Below are positions 16,749 through 26,614 of a DNA stretch of 64,000 bases, piece by piece. The position numbers were made by a program, and so were the translations under genes. The stretch lies in the NCBI RefSeq assembly GCF_017874475.1, contig NZ_JAGGLO010000005.1, forward strand, positions 1-64,000, written 5' to 3'. Every line of letters starts with the position of its first letter. Within the stretch, counting starts at the first letter, position 1. The stretch comes from Anaerococcus degeneri. Lineage in GTDB: Bacteria > Bacillota > Clostridia > Tissierellales > Peptoniphilaceae. Below the pieces are notes generated by a model that did no database searches, was not told the DNA's origin, and saw nothing but the letters and a program-made list of their open reading frames with translations.

Positions 16749-17735
16749 TTATAAAAGTTCATTCACTCGTCTTTGTACTGCAGTATAGTCATATCCAGCT
16801 CTTTCAAGTCTGTTCTTTCTATCTTGACCATTACCCCAGTCACCTCTAATAACTTCACGAGCTAAGGTGTCAATGGATTTTCCAGCAGGTTTACTTGCAT
16901 TTCCAGATAAGATCTCATTTACTCTGTCTTGAACAGCATCATAGTTATATCCTGCGGATGTCAGACGGTTTACTCTGTCCTGTCCATTACCCCAGTTGCC
17001 AGCAATTACCTCCCTTGCTAAGGTATCAATGCTCTTTGATTGCGAGCTTGTTACAGGGTAAACAGATCTACCATTTGCATCATAGACAGAATATCCTGAA
17101 TTTGCATTGGCACACTTTTTAGCATTTTCAAAGTTTCTAAATGCACCCTTTTGACTCTTTGCATCAGACCATGACTTTCTCACCCTATATAAAGATGAGC
17201 TTTGTGTCACAGATGGACTTGTACTTCCACCATGTAGTCTTTTGTTGACCTCACTTGCAATGTAGGTAAATTTGCTACCAAGATAAGGTCCTGGACAGTT
17301 GGTATTGGCATACCACTCATGTTTTTGTAATACGCCGTCTTTTCCACCTGTATAGGTACAATTCTTGATGCCATTTCTTCTGCAAATATCCGTAACTAAA
17401 TCAATCAAGGTAGCAAGCACTCTATCGCTTACAGGCCAATTGCCTCCGTTACTTGAATTGGCTACTTCAATAGTGATGGCTCTGTTATCACACCAAGAAG
17501 ATGATGTACACCAAGAGCGGTTACTCTCATCTACACATAAAACGATTTTGTTATCATTTCCGATTCCATAATTACACGATGCCTGTCTTGAAGTTGGCTT
17601 AAAAATTTGACCGATAGTTGCTGCACTCACAGCGCCAGCTGTATGGTGAATAGCAATTTTTGTAATGGGCTGATTTCTTCGTCCACTATGGTTTGGACTG
17701 TAATTTACTATACTAACTAATGAACTGTTACTCAT
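16749..17735 (-). CDS. Phage endolysin: N-acetylmuramoyl-L-alanine amidase with Cpl-7 repeats
   Basis: A 328-residue endolysin. The N-terminal Amidase_2/PGRP domain (about residues 15-165) shows zinc-ligand histidines in IAIHHTAG and in LQKHEWYANTNCPGP. A short SPOR-like linker domain (LYRVRKSWSDAKSQ, about 182-230) follows. Two nearly identical Cpl-7 (CW_7) cell-wall-binding repeats lie at about 237-279 and 288-328, each beginning SIDTLAREVI and containing GNWGNGQDR or GDWGNGQDR. It cleaves the peptidoglycan amide bond at the end of the lytic cycle. It overlaps the holin gene by 8 bases, has a GAAAGGAGGAAAGTC site, and is the last late gene before a terminator. Confidence 0.92.
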   Translation of the reverse strand: MSNSSLVSIVNYSPNHSGRRNQPITKIAIHHTAGAVSAATIGQIFKPTSRQASCNYGIGNDNKIVLCVDESNRSWCTSSSWCDNRAITIEVANSSNGGNWPVSDRVLATLIDLVTDICRRNGIKNCTYTGGKDGVLQKHEWYANTNCPGPYLGSKFTYIASEVNKRLHGGSTSPSVTQSSSLYRVRKSWSDAKSQKGAFRNFENAKKCANANSGYSVYDANGRSVYPVTSSQSKSIDTLAREVIAGNWGNGQDRVNRLTSAGYNYDAVQDRVNEILSGNASKPAGKSIDTLAREVIRGDWGNGQDRKNRLERAGYDYTAVQRRVNELL

Positions 17736-18138
17736 GACTTTCCTCCTTATCGTTTAGCTGCTTTAATACTGCCTTTAGCTTTTCAGGAACAGGTAGTCCT
17801 AGATGAACAGAGTTTTCAATAAGTGATAGACCCTCATTTGAAAGGTAAAAGAAAACCACTGCGGTTCTTAGTACACTTCCAGACTTAATCACCTGCACAT
17901 CAATGATGTTGGCAATACCAACAAGCATAAAAATAAGCACCTTTCTAAAGATGCCTTTAAATCCTACTGCACTGGATAACTTCCTATCTACCACAGCACA
18001 CATCACCCCTGTGATGTAATCAATGACTACAAATAAAACGAGTGCGATGATAAGTCCATCACACCCGCCTAAAAAATATCCAAGCCATCCGCCAACTGCC
18101 GTAAAGGCAAGCTGGCACATATTCCATAATTCTTTCAT
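17728..18138 (-). CDS. Phage holin (toxin-secretion/phage-lysis holin family)
   Basis: A 136-residue membrane protein of the Bacteriophage_holin_4 family. Hydrophobic segments cover about residues 8-25, 28-45, 65-85 and 88-105, and the family motif 'DYITGVMCAVVDRKLSS' lies near residues 41-57. It forms membrane lesions that release the amidase encoded directly downstream. GGAGGAATGTAGT precedes the ATG. Confidence 0.88.
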   Translation of the reverse strand: MKELWNMCQLAFTAVGGWLGYFLGGCDGLIIALVLFVVIDYITGVMCAVVDRKLSSAVGFKGIFRKVLIFMLVGIANIIDVQVIKSGSVLRTAVVFFYLSNEGLSLIENSVHLGLPVPEKLKAVLKQLNDKEESHE

Positions 18139-18139
18139 A

Positions 18140-18664
18140 CTACATTCCTCCTAATATCATACTTAAATCAACTGCCCTAATTGCCGTGACAATAACGGGT
18201 ATTTCCATTTCAGGCTTATCGCCATAAAAACGAATTCGCATTTTTTCATCAATTTCCAACCTAAAAACAAGCCCCAACTCACGGATGACATCACTCCCTT
18301 TTTCATCATCAATCTTAATAAAAGATGCAATACTGATATGATCTTCTATCTCTTGTAGTTGAAGGTGCTCCTTTATTTTGTCATAGTAGTAGATCCCATC
18401 TTCTAATTTCCACTCATTCGGCTTTATAGAGAAAATTAGAACAACCGGTGTTATCTTCAGTTCAAACTCCTCAAATATAGAGCGGTTTGCTCTTGCAAAA
18501 TACTCTCTGTTAATTACTTCTTTTCCTTTAGAATTTGGTTCATAGTCTGGTGTTTCTACTGTCGGATTTCCTTTAAAGGCAGGGCTATCAATTGGTGCAA
18601 ATTTTCCTTTTAGCTTGGCAAAGAACCTGTCTAAACCTTCTTTAGTTAAAAACTTCTTAGCCAT
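18140..18664 (-). CDS. Phage tail-associated hypothetical protein
   Basis: A protein of about 174 residues starting MAKKFLTKEGLDRFF. The N-terminal 'LTKEGLDRFFAKLKGKFAP' motif is common in phage tail-fibre or baseplate-associated proteins of Firmicutes. The remainder has no domain I recognise. I chose the ATG at 18664 because AGGTGATG lies in ribosome-site position. It sits between the fibre genes and the holin, 9 bases from the next gene. Confidence 0.55.
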   Translation of the reverse strand: MAKKFLTKEGLDRFFAKLKGKFAPIDSPAFKGNPTVETPDYEPNSKGKEVINREYFARANRSIFEEFELKITPVVLIFSIKPNEWKLEDGIYYYDKIKEHLQLQEIEDHISIASFIKIDDEKGSDVIRELGLVFRLEIDEKMRIRFYGDKPEMEIPVIVTAIRAVDLSMILGGM

Positions 18665-18673
18665 AAGCATCAC

Positions 18674-19267
18674 CTAGACAAAAAGTGTGTCTATCTCTTC
18701 ATTGGTGATGCTTGTAATATCTGTAGCCTTTAGGTAACCACTAAGATCGACTGATGTAGTACCAATCTTTTCAAACTTCTCATTCACCCAGATGAATTCA
18801 TCATAAGCATCGTTATCTCCCTTATTATTAGAAACAAGATAGATAATTGCCTTATCACCGCTAGTTGGAAGTTCCTCTACCACAGAAAATTCGATAGATT
18901 TCACATTACCAATAAGCCCTTTCACTTCTTCAGTAAGTTCTGTCTTTTTCACATAGTCTGCATAATCATCAAGCTGTGCTACTTTTTTCGGAATCGCCGT
19001 TACTTTAGCATATGCATCTATACCTTCCATCCCTTCAACGCTATGAGGGATTTCTGATTTCTTAGCATAATCACCTGCATCTGTAAGGCTCTCTACCTTG
19101 GTTGGAATAGCAGATTTCAGCGCATAGTTTTCAGCATCCAAAAGCTCTGTCACATTCTTTGGAATTGAATTTTTCACCTCATCAATTTCACCCTTTTTGA
19201 CAAAGGTGTCCTTTAGTTTCTTCCAAACATATAAAAGTCCATTGTTATCTAAATATTTTGCCTGCAT
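18674..19267 (-). CDS. Tail fibre-like protein with short repeats
   Basis: A 197-residue protein. Residues 1-25 (KYLDNNGLLYVWKKLKDTF) form a typical fibre-attachment start. Residues 30-105 hold three to four repeats of the type 'IPxKVxxLxDAxxYAKKSE', expected to form an extended trimeric stalk. The C-terminal third contains a small domain seen in fibre heads (DKAIIYLVSNN ... YDEFIWV). It is probably part of the receptor-binding apparatus. Confidence 0.6.
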   Translation of the reverse strand: MQAKYLDNNGLLYVWKKLKDTFVKKGEIDEVKNSIPKNVTELLDAENYALKSAIPTKVESLTDAGDYAKKSEIPHSVEGMEGIDAYAKVTAIPKKVAQLDDYADYVKKTELTEEVKGLIGNVKSIEFSVVEELPTSGDKAIIYLVSNNKGDNDAYDEFIWVNEKFEKIGTTSVDLSGYLKATDITSITNEEIDTLFV

Positions 19268-19281
19268 TTTTCTTCCTCCTG

Positions 19282-19494
19282 TTATTTAAGTAATTCTTCC
19301 AGTTCAATATTTGATATTGTGTTTAACCCTAGTTCTTCTAGGCTTCTATTGCCAATCAGCTTCACTTCATTTATTTTTGGCTGATTGATTAAGTTGTTAT
19401 AATCAGAAGCTGGTGTGTCTGATACTCTAATAATTGTTTCAAATGATGCATCCATCGGTGCATCTCTTTTAAAGCTTGTCGTAATTTCTGACAT
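19282..19494 (-). CDS. Small tail-fibre module protein
   Basis: A 70-residue protein containing 'DYNNLINQPKINEVKLIGNRSLEELGL', split here after NNLINQPKI. This is a common phage structural motif for fibre stalks or peptides that link to them. It overlaps the upstream gene by one base and precedes the repeat-bearing fibre gene. Confidence 0.55.
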   Translation of the reverse strand: MSEITTSFKRDAPMDASFETIIRVSDTPASDYNNLINQPKINEVKLIGNRSLEELGLNTISNIELEELLK

Positions 19495-19790
19495 TAAATT
19501 TCACCATCCTTTAAAATTTCATATGTGCTGGTTCGTATTAAAGCGGATGCTATTGCACTTCCATCAGAAAACTTTGCTCTTATTTGGATTGTCACAATTC
19601 CTTCTGTAAAAAGTAGCGTGTCCTTTTGAGATAGATGAACAGATACAATATTCTTTTGTATTTTTACTTCATCAATACTCTTCTCTAATACGACCTTGCC
19701 ATTTTGCTTATAGGTAATAAAAAGGACAGATGCATTAGTTAAATCCACATCTGTCCTAAATATGTTTGTTGGTGTTGTTCCTCTATGCAT
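19494..19790 (-). CDS. Small phage structural protein, upper-baseplate-like
   Basis: A 98-residue beta-rich protein beginning MHRGTTPTNIF, with the pattern 'TNASVLFITYKQNGKVVLEK ... SQKDTLLFTEGIVTIQIR'. This fold-type pattern (a short beta sandwich describing linear or constant input) occurs in many phage baseplate genes near fibres. No enzymatic motif is visible. Confidence 0.55.
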   Translation of the reverse strand: MHRGTTPTNIFRTDVDLTNASVLFITYKQNGKVVLEKSIDEVKIQKNIVSVHLSQKDTLLFTEGIVTIQIRAKFSDGSAIASALIRTSTYEILKDGEI

Positions 19791-19802
19791 TGGATTATCC
19801 TC

Positions 19803-20084
19803 CTATGCTTTTTCTTCATCTTTTGCCTTTAGTTTTAAGATTTCATCATTAAGTTCTTTTTCTCTATCTTCATAATATTTATCAATGCTTTCTCTAAAAG
19901 CCTCCACTTCAAGAGAATTTTCTGTGATTACTGCAGATCTTACATCAACAAGTATGCCAGATAATATCCCCTCAACCATATAAGTTGGAATGGGTATTTT
20001 TTGTTGTAAGTTTGCGATACTAGAACTTAACTCCCCTCGAAACTTCTGGTAGGCAAGGGCATAATTAATGGTTGGCTTCTCCAT
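19803..20084 (-). CDS. Hypothetical phage tail-region protein
   Basis: A 93-residue helical, charged protein beginning MEKPTINYALAYQKF. It has an AAGGAGGAATCTC ribosome site; a longer reading to 20159 lacks one. The C-terminal half (residues 55-93) is predicted coiled coil. Small proteins of this type sit after the tail-tip gene in related phages; the role is unknown. Confidence 0.5.
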   Translation of the reverse strand: MEKPTINYALAYQKFRGELSSSIANLQQKIPIPTYMVEGILSGILVDVRSAVITENSLEVEAFRESIDKYYEDREKELNDEILKLKAKDEEKA

Positions 20085-20247
20085 GAGATTCCTCCTTGTC
20101 TTTAAGTAGTAAGTCCAATTTGTGATTGATTTCTTCAAGAAGCAAGGTATTTTTATCATCCTTAGCTTCTTGCTTTTTTACTACATCTTTTTTAAGTGTC
20201 CCTTCATTGATGACTACTTCATTTGTGTTAATAATTAGTTCTGCCAT
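20065..20247 (-). CDS. Small hypothetical phage protein (XkdX-position)
   Basis: A 60-residue charged protein (MAELIINTNEVV...) with a C-terminal helical stretch, in the place where tail operons of this type carry tiny accessory proteins. It overlaps the next gene by 20 bases. I recognise no domain. Confidence 0.45.
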   Translation of the reverse strand: MAELIINTNEVVINEGTLKKDVVKKQEAKDDKNTLLLEEINHKLDLLLKDKEESHGEANH

Positions 20248-20258
20248 TTTACATCCTC

Positions 20259-23084
20259 CTAACCATAATAATTTAAATCCATTAATACACCATCTTTAAA
20301 AACCATACGTCCGCTTGAACCCCATCTAGATACAGTACCATCTGAATTCATACCAAGTATCTGTACAAAGTTAATTGTGGCATTCACTCCAAATCCTGTT
20401 TCCCACTGTGGATCTACAATCTTAAATCCATGTGCATATAGGTTACATCCAAGATGAATACCATACTGGCTATAAATACTGTTTGATCTTGAAAAACAAA
20501 GCATTGTAGTGTAACTTCCAGCATTAGCAGATTCTTCTTGAGAAAATGCCATATATTTTCCTTCGCTATCAAGGTCAAAAACTAGGCCTTTATGGGAGCT
20601 GTTACCACTCCATACATTTGTACCAATCTTTCCGATGTATTTCCCATCACGATAGAAGTGATTTCCATTTTCATCAAAGACTGCTCTTTTATTACTGCTA
20701 TCAATCGAACCGTTATATAGCCCAATCTCTCCTGCAGTAATCTGTACATATCTACTAGCACCATTAAAACCAAGTAAAAAACTGTTATAGTTTTGTCTCA
20801 TAAAAGTACCAAACTCACCTTTTTTCACCATTGATGAGATAGAGCCTTCCACAACAGATATTTTTGATATTGCTGTTTCTGCCTTTTCCTTAGCTGCACT
20901 TATATCCTTGTCCACAACTCTTATCCAGTCAAAAGATAGAGAAGAACTGATGCTCTCAGTTGATGAGTATTTCCATAGTTTTCTAGTTCCGTCTTTGTAT
21001 GGGGAATGTTCTGACTCTGGATAAGACGAACCTGAAAGTAAGACCGCATCACCTGCATCGGTTGGTAGTTTTGATTCACTGCCTATCACTTCCTGTGATG
21101 AACTCGCTTTCTTTATAGAATCAATCTTAAAACCATAATAATCATGACCAGAACCATCACTTCTCCAGTAAAGCCAAAACTTATCTGATGGAATAAATAC
21201 CGTTTGACCCGCTATACTTGTTCCACCACATCTTGGAAGTGCATATGTCTTGCCATCAAGCTCATAGAAGATTTCCACCCAGTCATATCGTTCACTTTCT
21301 GTCCTAGAGCTTGCATTGAATTTAAGCTCTAGTCCTTGCTTTTTCATAATATATCTATAAGCATATCCCGTTGTTGTATCATAGAAAAAATCACCAACAT
21401 GGGTAAGCCTTAATCTATCACTATTCCAGCTATTGGTTGGTGCTCTTGAATAATTAGGAACATAGGTGCCGTAGTAATTACCATTCTTCTGCTCAAGCTT
21501 TTGATTAATTGTTTCTACACTTGCCTCAATCTTTTTATCCGTAGCAGAAAGTCTGGTATTCACTTCACTGATGGTATAATAGTTTTTTAACTTCTTGTCT
21601 GTATCAGATATGGCCTCTTTCTTTGAATCAAGAATCTGCCTTTCCACTTGAGAGGTATAGGAAACTGATAGTTTTTCAGCATCAATAGAATGGCTCATAA
21701 TTCTTTCGCCATAGATCATTCCATCAAGTGTCATACCAACAGCATATGGACCCTTATATCCATTACGACTTCCACCAATACCGTTCATATTTATCTGAAG
21801 AACCTTTGTAGCTGTGTCCTTATCTGGTGTATCCATATATAAGTCTCTAAGCCATCTACCAGAGGAATCATATTCTGTTAGCTTATATCCACCGGTACCT
21901 GTATTCATCTGAGCCTTAAGGTTATCAATGGCACTTTGGACTCTCTCATTATCAATTTTTCTTGTAACAAGGCCTTCTTCTTTTATCTGCCTTACTGCAT
22001 CTTGAGAACTTTGGATATAGCCTTTACTCTGATTACTTCCAAGCACCACCTTAATTTCACCAGGCTTTTGCAGTGGTATGGTCTGTTTCATAACGGGAAA
22101 GATTCTATCCATTCCAAATGGATAGGCTCTGCACCTTACCCTATCCCCGCATTCAATGGTTTCTGTAAAGATTCCAAACTCAGACAAGTCAACAGCTGAA
22201 AGATTAAGTTCTACCATTTCAAACTGATTATCCTTAAGCCACTCTGTTCCTTTTCGTATAAGATTTGCAGGCACGGTCACATCATCCCATCGTACCACCT
22301 TACAAACCCAGCCAAATTCTGCTAGTGCCTCTTTAGAAACAAGATAGTTCTTACCATCATTTACCGATGTAATATCTGTATATTGTTTTAGAACAGCATT
22401 CACATCACCTTCTATTTCCTTACCAAGTGGAATGATGGCTGTTGACACATCTTCTGCAGATAAGTCTTCTGTATAATCAAGAAGGTTAAGTCCAAACTCT
22501 ATGTTCTGACCTGTGTCTTTTCCCATTTCTTCAAGCCTTAAATAATCAAGAATTAAATGACTACCTTCTCTTCTTAGTTTCAAATATCCACCAAGTTTTT
22601 CTACCATCTTTGTCATAATTACTTCTAGTGTGGTTTCATAATTGGTGTAGCGATATAAAGAGTCATTTGGATCGGTAATGGTCACTCTTCCAAGCTTTAT
22701 TCTTTTTCTTTCATCCACTTTTTCATTATGAATCTCTAGGAACTTTGATAGTAGCTGGTATGGCGTTTGGTCGTGGTATTCCCTCTGAGGCTGGATGCTA
22801 TCAGCTAGATATGATAAAAGACCTACGCACTGGACTTTCTTATTTCCTCGTAGGTCTTTTGTCTGTTCTCTTACTTCTCCTATAAAGATTTCTCTTTCAT
22901 CTCGGTATACGCTGACAATGGATTTTCTGTTGTAGATTTTTTCATAGTATGGATTTTCAGGCGGACATATAAAGCTAAGAGTTCCAGCAGTATTTAGTTC
23001 CAAATTCAGTGTAGAACTAATTAAAACTGCCTTCTCATCGCCAGGATAATAGATGGTATTCCCATCCATCACAATTTTATACAC
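20259..23084 (-). CDS. Tail-tip protein (Tal/prophage endopeptidase-tail family)
   Basis: A 941-residue structural protein. Residues 1-350 match the prophage-tail N-terminal fold (gp27-like ring, with FICPPENPYYEKIYNR and LKLRREG...LILDYLRLEEMG) that docks on Dit at the tail tip. Coiled-coil segments follow near 365-395 and 480-540. The C-terminal 400 residues are beta-rich with glycine and aromatic residues (WIRVVDKDI, GSSGRMVFKDG), suited to host binding. No peptidase motif is obvious. The start is a GTG with a GAGGGGGTGGC site, directly after Dit. Confidence 0.8.
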   Translation of the reverse strand: MYKIVMDGNTIYYPGDEKAVLISSTLNLELNTAGTLSFICPPENPYYEKIYNRKSIVSVYRDEREIFIGEVREQTKDLRGNKKVQCVGLLSYLADSIQPQREYHDQTPYQLLSKFLEIHNEKVDERKRIKLGRVTITDPNDSLYRYTNYETTLEVIMTKMVEKLGGYLKLRREGSHLILDYLRLEEMGKDTGQNIEFGLNLLDYTEDLSAEDVSTAIIPLGKEIEGDVNAVLKQYTDITSVNDGKNYLVSKEALAEFGWVCKVVRWDDVTVPANLIRKGTEWLKDNQFEMVELNLSAVDLSEFGIFTETIECGDRVRCRAYPFGMDRIFPVMKQTIPLQKPGEIKVVLGSNQSKGYIQSSQDAVRQIKEEGLVTRKIDNERVQSAIDNLKAQMNTGTGGYKLTEYDSSGRWLRDLYMDTPDKDTATKVLQINMNGIGGSRNGYKGPYAVGMTLDGMIYGERIMSHSIDAEKLSVSYTSQVERQILDSKKEAISDTDKKLKNYYTISEVNTRLSATDKKIEASVETINQKLEQKNGNYYGTYVPNYSRAPTNSWNSDRLRLTHVGDFFYDTTTGYAYRYIMKKQGLELKFNASSRTESERYDWVEIFYELDGKTYALPRCGGTSIAGQTVFIPSDKFWLYWRSDGSGHDYYGFKIDSIKKASSSQEVIGSESKLPTDAGDAVLLSGSSYPESEHSPYKDGTRKLWKYSSTESISSSLSFDWIRVVDKDISAAKEKAETAISKISVVEGSISSMVKKGEFGTFMRQNYNSFLLGFNGASRYVQITAGEIGLYNGSIDSSNKRAVFDENGNHFYRDGKYIGKIGTNVWSGNSSHKGLVFDLDSEGKYMAFSQEESANAGSYTTMLCFSRSNSIYSQYGIHLGCNLYAHGFKIVDPQWETGFGVNATINFVQILGMNSDGTVSRWGSSGRMVFKDGVLMDLNYYG

Positions 23085-23756
23085 TTATAGCCACCCCCTC
23101 TTATATGAAATATCTAGTGTGCTACTACCTGTGAAGGTAAGCACTAAGTTCTTTCTTCCTCTAACTTCGGGAAACCTGCTCATGCCTTTAGGCAAAGTAA
23201 AATTCTTTCCTTGAAAATTTAAGCTTAGAACATTTTCTGTTTTATTATGAAATTCAGGAACTATGGTCATATCTGAATCATAGGGTAATGTTATAGTTTT
23301 ACTACTTGTAATAACAATCCCATTAACTTTATGAGTAAACTCACCATTTTTCAAATCTTCTAGCCTATACTTATATGGCTCAAGCTTATAATCTAAAGTA
23401 ATCAGAGAATAATTTTTATCTGACTTAAATTCACTCACCCATATTCTTCCTAAATATACATAGTCTTTTTCTGTATCAAGTACTAGCTTTGTCTTTTTAC
23501 CATGAACTGTGCTTAGAAGTTTTCTATAGACCTCCTGCCACTTTTCCATATCTGAAACAATAAACTCAAAGGAGCCTGTTCTCATCTCATAGAGCACTTC
23601 ACCTGCAAGACTTTCCGTTATATCAATCTCACCATGTCTTCCCGGTATATCAAGATACTCTAGCTTTGGTGATGGTAAGTTAACAACCGGCTTACTTGTC
23701 GGCACAAGTCCAAAGTCTTTATAACTATGAAACTCTCCTATTTTCATTCCGTACAT
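23085..23756 (-). CDS. Distal tail protein (Dit)
   Basis: A protein of about 223 residues of the Dit/phage-tail family that forms the hexameric hub joining the tube to the tip. Family cues are the N-terminal 'GEFHSYKDFGLVPTSKPVV' and 'IDITESLAGEVLYEMRTG', then YLGRIWVSEFKSD. I placed the start at the second ATG (23756), correctly spaced from AAGGGG; it overlaps the tape-measure stop region. Order and size agree with siphovirus tails: tape measure, Dit, Tal. Confidence 0.82.
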   Translation of the reverse strand: MYGMKIGEFHSYKDFGLVPTSKPVVNLPSPKLEYLDIPGRHGEIDITESLAGEVLYEMRTGSFEFIVSDMEKWQEVYRKLLSTVHGKKTKLVLDTEKDYVYLGRIWVSEFKSDKNYSLITLDYKLEPYKYRLEDLKNGEFTHKVNGIVITSSKTITLPYDSDMTIVPEFHNKTENVLSLNFQGKNFTLPKGMSRFPEVRGRKNLVLTFTGSSTLDISYKRGWL

Positions 23757-23758
23757 TC

Positions 23759-26584
23759 TTACCATCCCCTTGCCTTTCTATTTTGTAATTTCCCTAGTGC
23801 CATATCCATCTGTGGTGCAATTTCTCCAACAAGCTCTCCAGAATCAAGAACGATGCTTGTTTCTGCAAACTGTGGGAAGTATCTATCCATAATGGCAAGA
23901 ACTCTTGTCATTACACTAAGAAGTTCTCCATTTGCTCCAGCTGTCATGTTCTGAAGAGTATCAAGTCCCATGATTACTTCCGGTCCTGCCTCTCCGCCTC
24001 CAAGAAGATGTCCACCTTTACTTCCAAAGATAGTTGCTCCATTTAAGAGCATTGGTTTATTCATCGCCTTTTTATACCAATCAATAGATAGATGTGGTAC
24101 AGATGGTGGTGCTAAAGAGAAATGCCCTCGAATACTAAAATGTGGCAGTTTGATATGTGGTAATTTTAAGCTGATACCAGCAAAGAAACCTTTAATCGCA
24201 TCTACCACATTTTTCACCTTATTCTTTGCCCCTTCGATTGGTGTAACAATGGCACTCTTTATACCATTCCAAATGGAAACGGCTGTATTTTTGATTCCAT
24301 TAAATATAGAGCTTACTGTACTTGATACAGCATTAAATACCGATGATACCTTTGACTTTATACCGTCCACCACAGATCCAATTACACTTTTGATTCCGTT
24401 CCATACATTTGTCACAACCGTTTTTACTGCATTAAAGATTGTAGTAATCACAGTTTTTATAGCATCAAGTACAGTAGAAATCGTAGTACTAATTGCATTC
24501 CATACAGTTGTAATGACTGTTTTTATGGCATTCATGACAGTAGAAATAAAGGAACTAATCGTATTTAAGACCGTCATTACAACAGTCTTTATTGACTCCC
24601 ATGCAGCCATAACAGTTTCTTTACAGTTTTCCCAAATAAATCTAAAGGGAAGTGTGATAAGTTCAAAGTAGCCTTTAATAAGCTCCACAATAAACATCAG
24701 TGCTACAGTAAGTATATTTTTTATGGTTTCCCAAACTGTAGTGAAGATACTAACTAGACCTTCCCATATTCCTTTAAAAAAGTTTGATATATTCTGCCAA
24801 ATACTCATGATTGCAGTAGATACTGTTTCCCATAAGCCTTTGAACCATTCTGTAATAGCGCCCCAGTTTTTAATAATGGCAATGATGGCCACTACCGCTG
24901 CTATGATAGCTGCAATAATTCCTATAATTGGAAGTAGCGAAACATTAAGAGCACCAAAGCCCACTGCTGCTCCACCTGCGGCAGTACCTGCGGCTGCTGT
25001 TCCTGCTGCACTTGCACCTCCTGCAACGCCCACTGCTGTAGTTGCGGTGGCTGTTCCTCCAAGTAGTCCAATGAGTCCGCCAAGTGCAGATGTAATAGTT
25101 CCAACTGCTGTGATGACTTTTCCGATGACAACTAAAACAGGTCCAACTGTTGCTGCAATAAGAGCAATTTTTACAATGGCATCTTGCATACCAGGAGATA
25201 GACTATTCCACTTTTCGTTTAATGATTTCATCATCTCAGAAAATTTGGTAAGCATCGGTGCAAGAACGCTCATAAGAGAGTTGCCGACATCAGCACCTAC
25301 TATCTTTAAGCTATTAAGAGAGGTCTGAAACTTATCGATTGGATCTAAGGTTTCATTAAATGTGCTATCTACATTTCCAATATTATCTTTTAAGGATGTA
25401 CCTAATTCTTCAAATGATAAGGAGCCGTTTTTACAAGCTTGATAAATTGCACCACCTGCTCTTTTACCAAAGAGTTCATAAGCCGCTTGTAGTCCTTCCG
25501 TTTCACTACTAGCATTCACCATGCTGTCTTGGATTTCTTTTAGTGCCTCTTTCATAGGCTTTCCATTTGCTGTAGCATTAGCAAGTGCCTTTGTAAGTCC
25601 TGTCATAACCTGTGATGTATCAGCTCCAGACATTTCAACATTTCCGAGGAAGTTTGCTGCATCACTTGCAGAAAAACCAAGTTGCTGAAGTGCTGCAGAA
25701 TTGGTCACCATGCTCCTCGCAAGAGTATCCATACTGATACCGGTTCTTTGACCAACCGCATTCATGGTATCAAGTAAGGCTCCTGCATCACTTGCTTTAA
25801 GACCAAAGGCAGATATGACCTTCTGCGTATTATCAATAGCAGTAGATACATCTGTATTATTAAGCTGAGCAAATTTTATAAATTTACCAGAAAGTTCTTC
25901 TAGCTTTTTACCAGTAAGACCAAATCTAGTATTCACCTCACCAATAGCAGCACCTGCTGTTTCAAAGTCTGTAGGAATTGAAGTCGCAAGATTTTTCATG
26001 CTATCTTGCATTTCATTTAAGGCTTTACCTGACGCACCTGTTTTTTGGACAATTATATCCATACCAGCATCAACATCATTAAATGCCTTTAAAGAAGCAG
26101 CACCCATCGCTACGATAGGTGCTGTTATATGTGTGGATAGACCTTTGCCAACTTCAGTAGTCTTATCTCCAACTTCCTTAATCTTATCCCCTGCCTCTTT
26201 CATAGAAACAGATAATGCAGATGGTACTTTCTTTGCTTCTTCCTGAAGGGACTTTAGATTATTTTCTGTTTCGATGATTTCTCTTTGAAGGGCATCATAC
26301 TTATCTTGTCCAAGCTCTCCATTTTCAAGCTGTACTTTTGCCTGCTTATCTGCCTCTTTTAAGGCATTCAACTTTTCACTAGTTTCAGAGATTTCCTTTT
26401 GAAGTAACTGCTGTTTTTGAGCAAGCAACTTTGCATTGGAAGGATCAAGTTTTAATAGCCTGTTCACATCACGAAGTTGTGACTGCGTTGATTTAATTGT
26501 AGAGTTTACACCTTTTAAGGCTTTATCAAGACCAGTAGTATCTCCACCAATCTCAACAGTAATACCTTTTATTCTATTGGCCAC
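23759..26584 (-). CDS. Tail tape measure protein
   Basis: A 941-residue tape measure, which sets tail length and later helps pass DNA through the membrane. Residues 1-130 are coiled coil. Residues 150-440 match the TP901 core (MTGLTKALANATANGKPMKEAL, quoted in part). Hydrophobic, Ala/Gly-rich segments lie at about 470-580. Residues 590-790 carry many short tryptophan-phased amphipathic repeats (for example WNGIKSVIGS, FNGIKNTAVS). The start is GTG 26584 with GAAAGGAGGGGTTAAG. The coding region is uninterrupted although a MATE gene lies just upstream. Confidence 0.9.
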   Translation of the reverse strand: MANRIKGITVEIGGDTTGLDKALKGVNSTIKSTQSQLRDVNRLLKLDPSNAKLLAQKQQLLQKEISETSEKLNALKEADKQAKVQLENGELGQDKYDALQREIIETENNLKSLQEEAKKVPSALSVSMKEAGDKIKEVGDKTTEVGKGLSTHITAPIVAMGAASLKAFNDVDAGMDIIVQKTGASGKALNEMQDSMKNLATSIPTDFETAGAAIGEVNTRFGLTGKKLEELSGKFIKFAQLNNTDVSTAIDNTQKVISAFGLKASDAGALLDTMNAVGQRTGISMDTLARSMVTNSAALQQLGFSASDAANFLGNVEMSGADTSQVMTGLTKALANATANGKPMKEALKEIQDSMVNASSETEGLQAAYELFGKRAGGAIYQACKNGSLSFEELGTSLKDNIGNVDSTFNETLDPIDKFQTSLNSLKIVGADVGNSLMSVLAPMLTKFSEMMKSLNEKWNSLSPGMQDAIVKIALIAATVGPVLVVIGKVITAVGTITSALGGLIGLLGGTATATTAVGVAGGASAAGTAAAGTAAGGAAVGFGALNVSLLPIIGIIAAIIAAVVAIIAIIKNWGAITEWFKGLWETVSTAIMSIWQNISNFFKGIWEGLVSIFTTVWETIKNILTVALMFIVELIKGYFELITLPFRFIWENCKETVMAAWESIKTVVMTVLNTISSFISTVMNAIKTVITTVWNAISTTISTVLDAIKTVITTIFNAVKTVVTNVWNGIKSVIGSVVDGIKSKVSSVFNAVSSTVSSIFNGIKNTAVSIWNGIKSAIVTPIEGAKNKVKNVVDAIKGFFAGISLKLPHIKLPHFSIRGHFSLAPPSVPHLSIDWYKKAMNKPMLLNGATIFGSKGGHLLGGGEAGPEVIMGLDTLQNMTAGANGELLSVMTRVLAIMDRYFPQFAETSIVLDSGELVGEIAPQMDMALGKLQNRKARGW

Positions 26585-26614
26585 CTTAACCCCTCCTTTC
26601 CTAAAAATAGGTAT

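Noticed and set aside
24280-24560. Short phased repeats taken as a possible CRISPR-like array
   Set aside because: They encode the tryptophan-phased amphipathic repeats of the tape measure; units are degenerate and without spacers. No CRISPR array or cas gene was seen in the window.
23970-25328. Long plus-strand open frames opposite the tape measure gene (233 and 201 codons)
   Set aside because: They are antisense shadows of a repetitive coding sequence, without ribosome sites; the tape measure reading explains the region.
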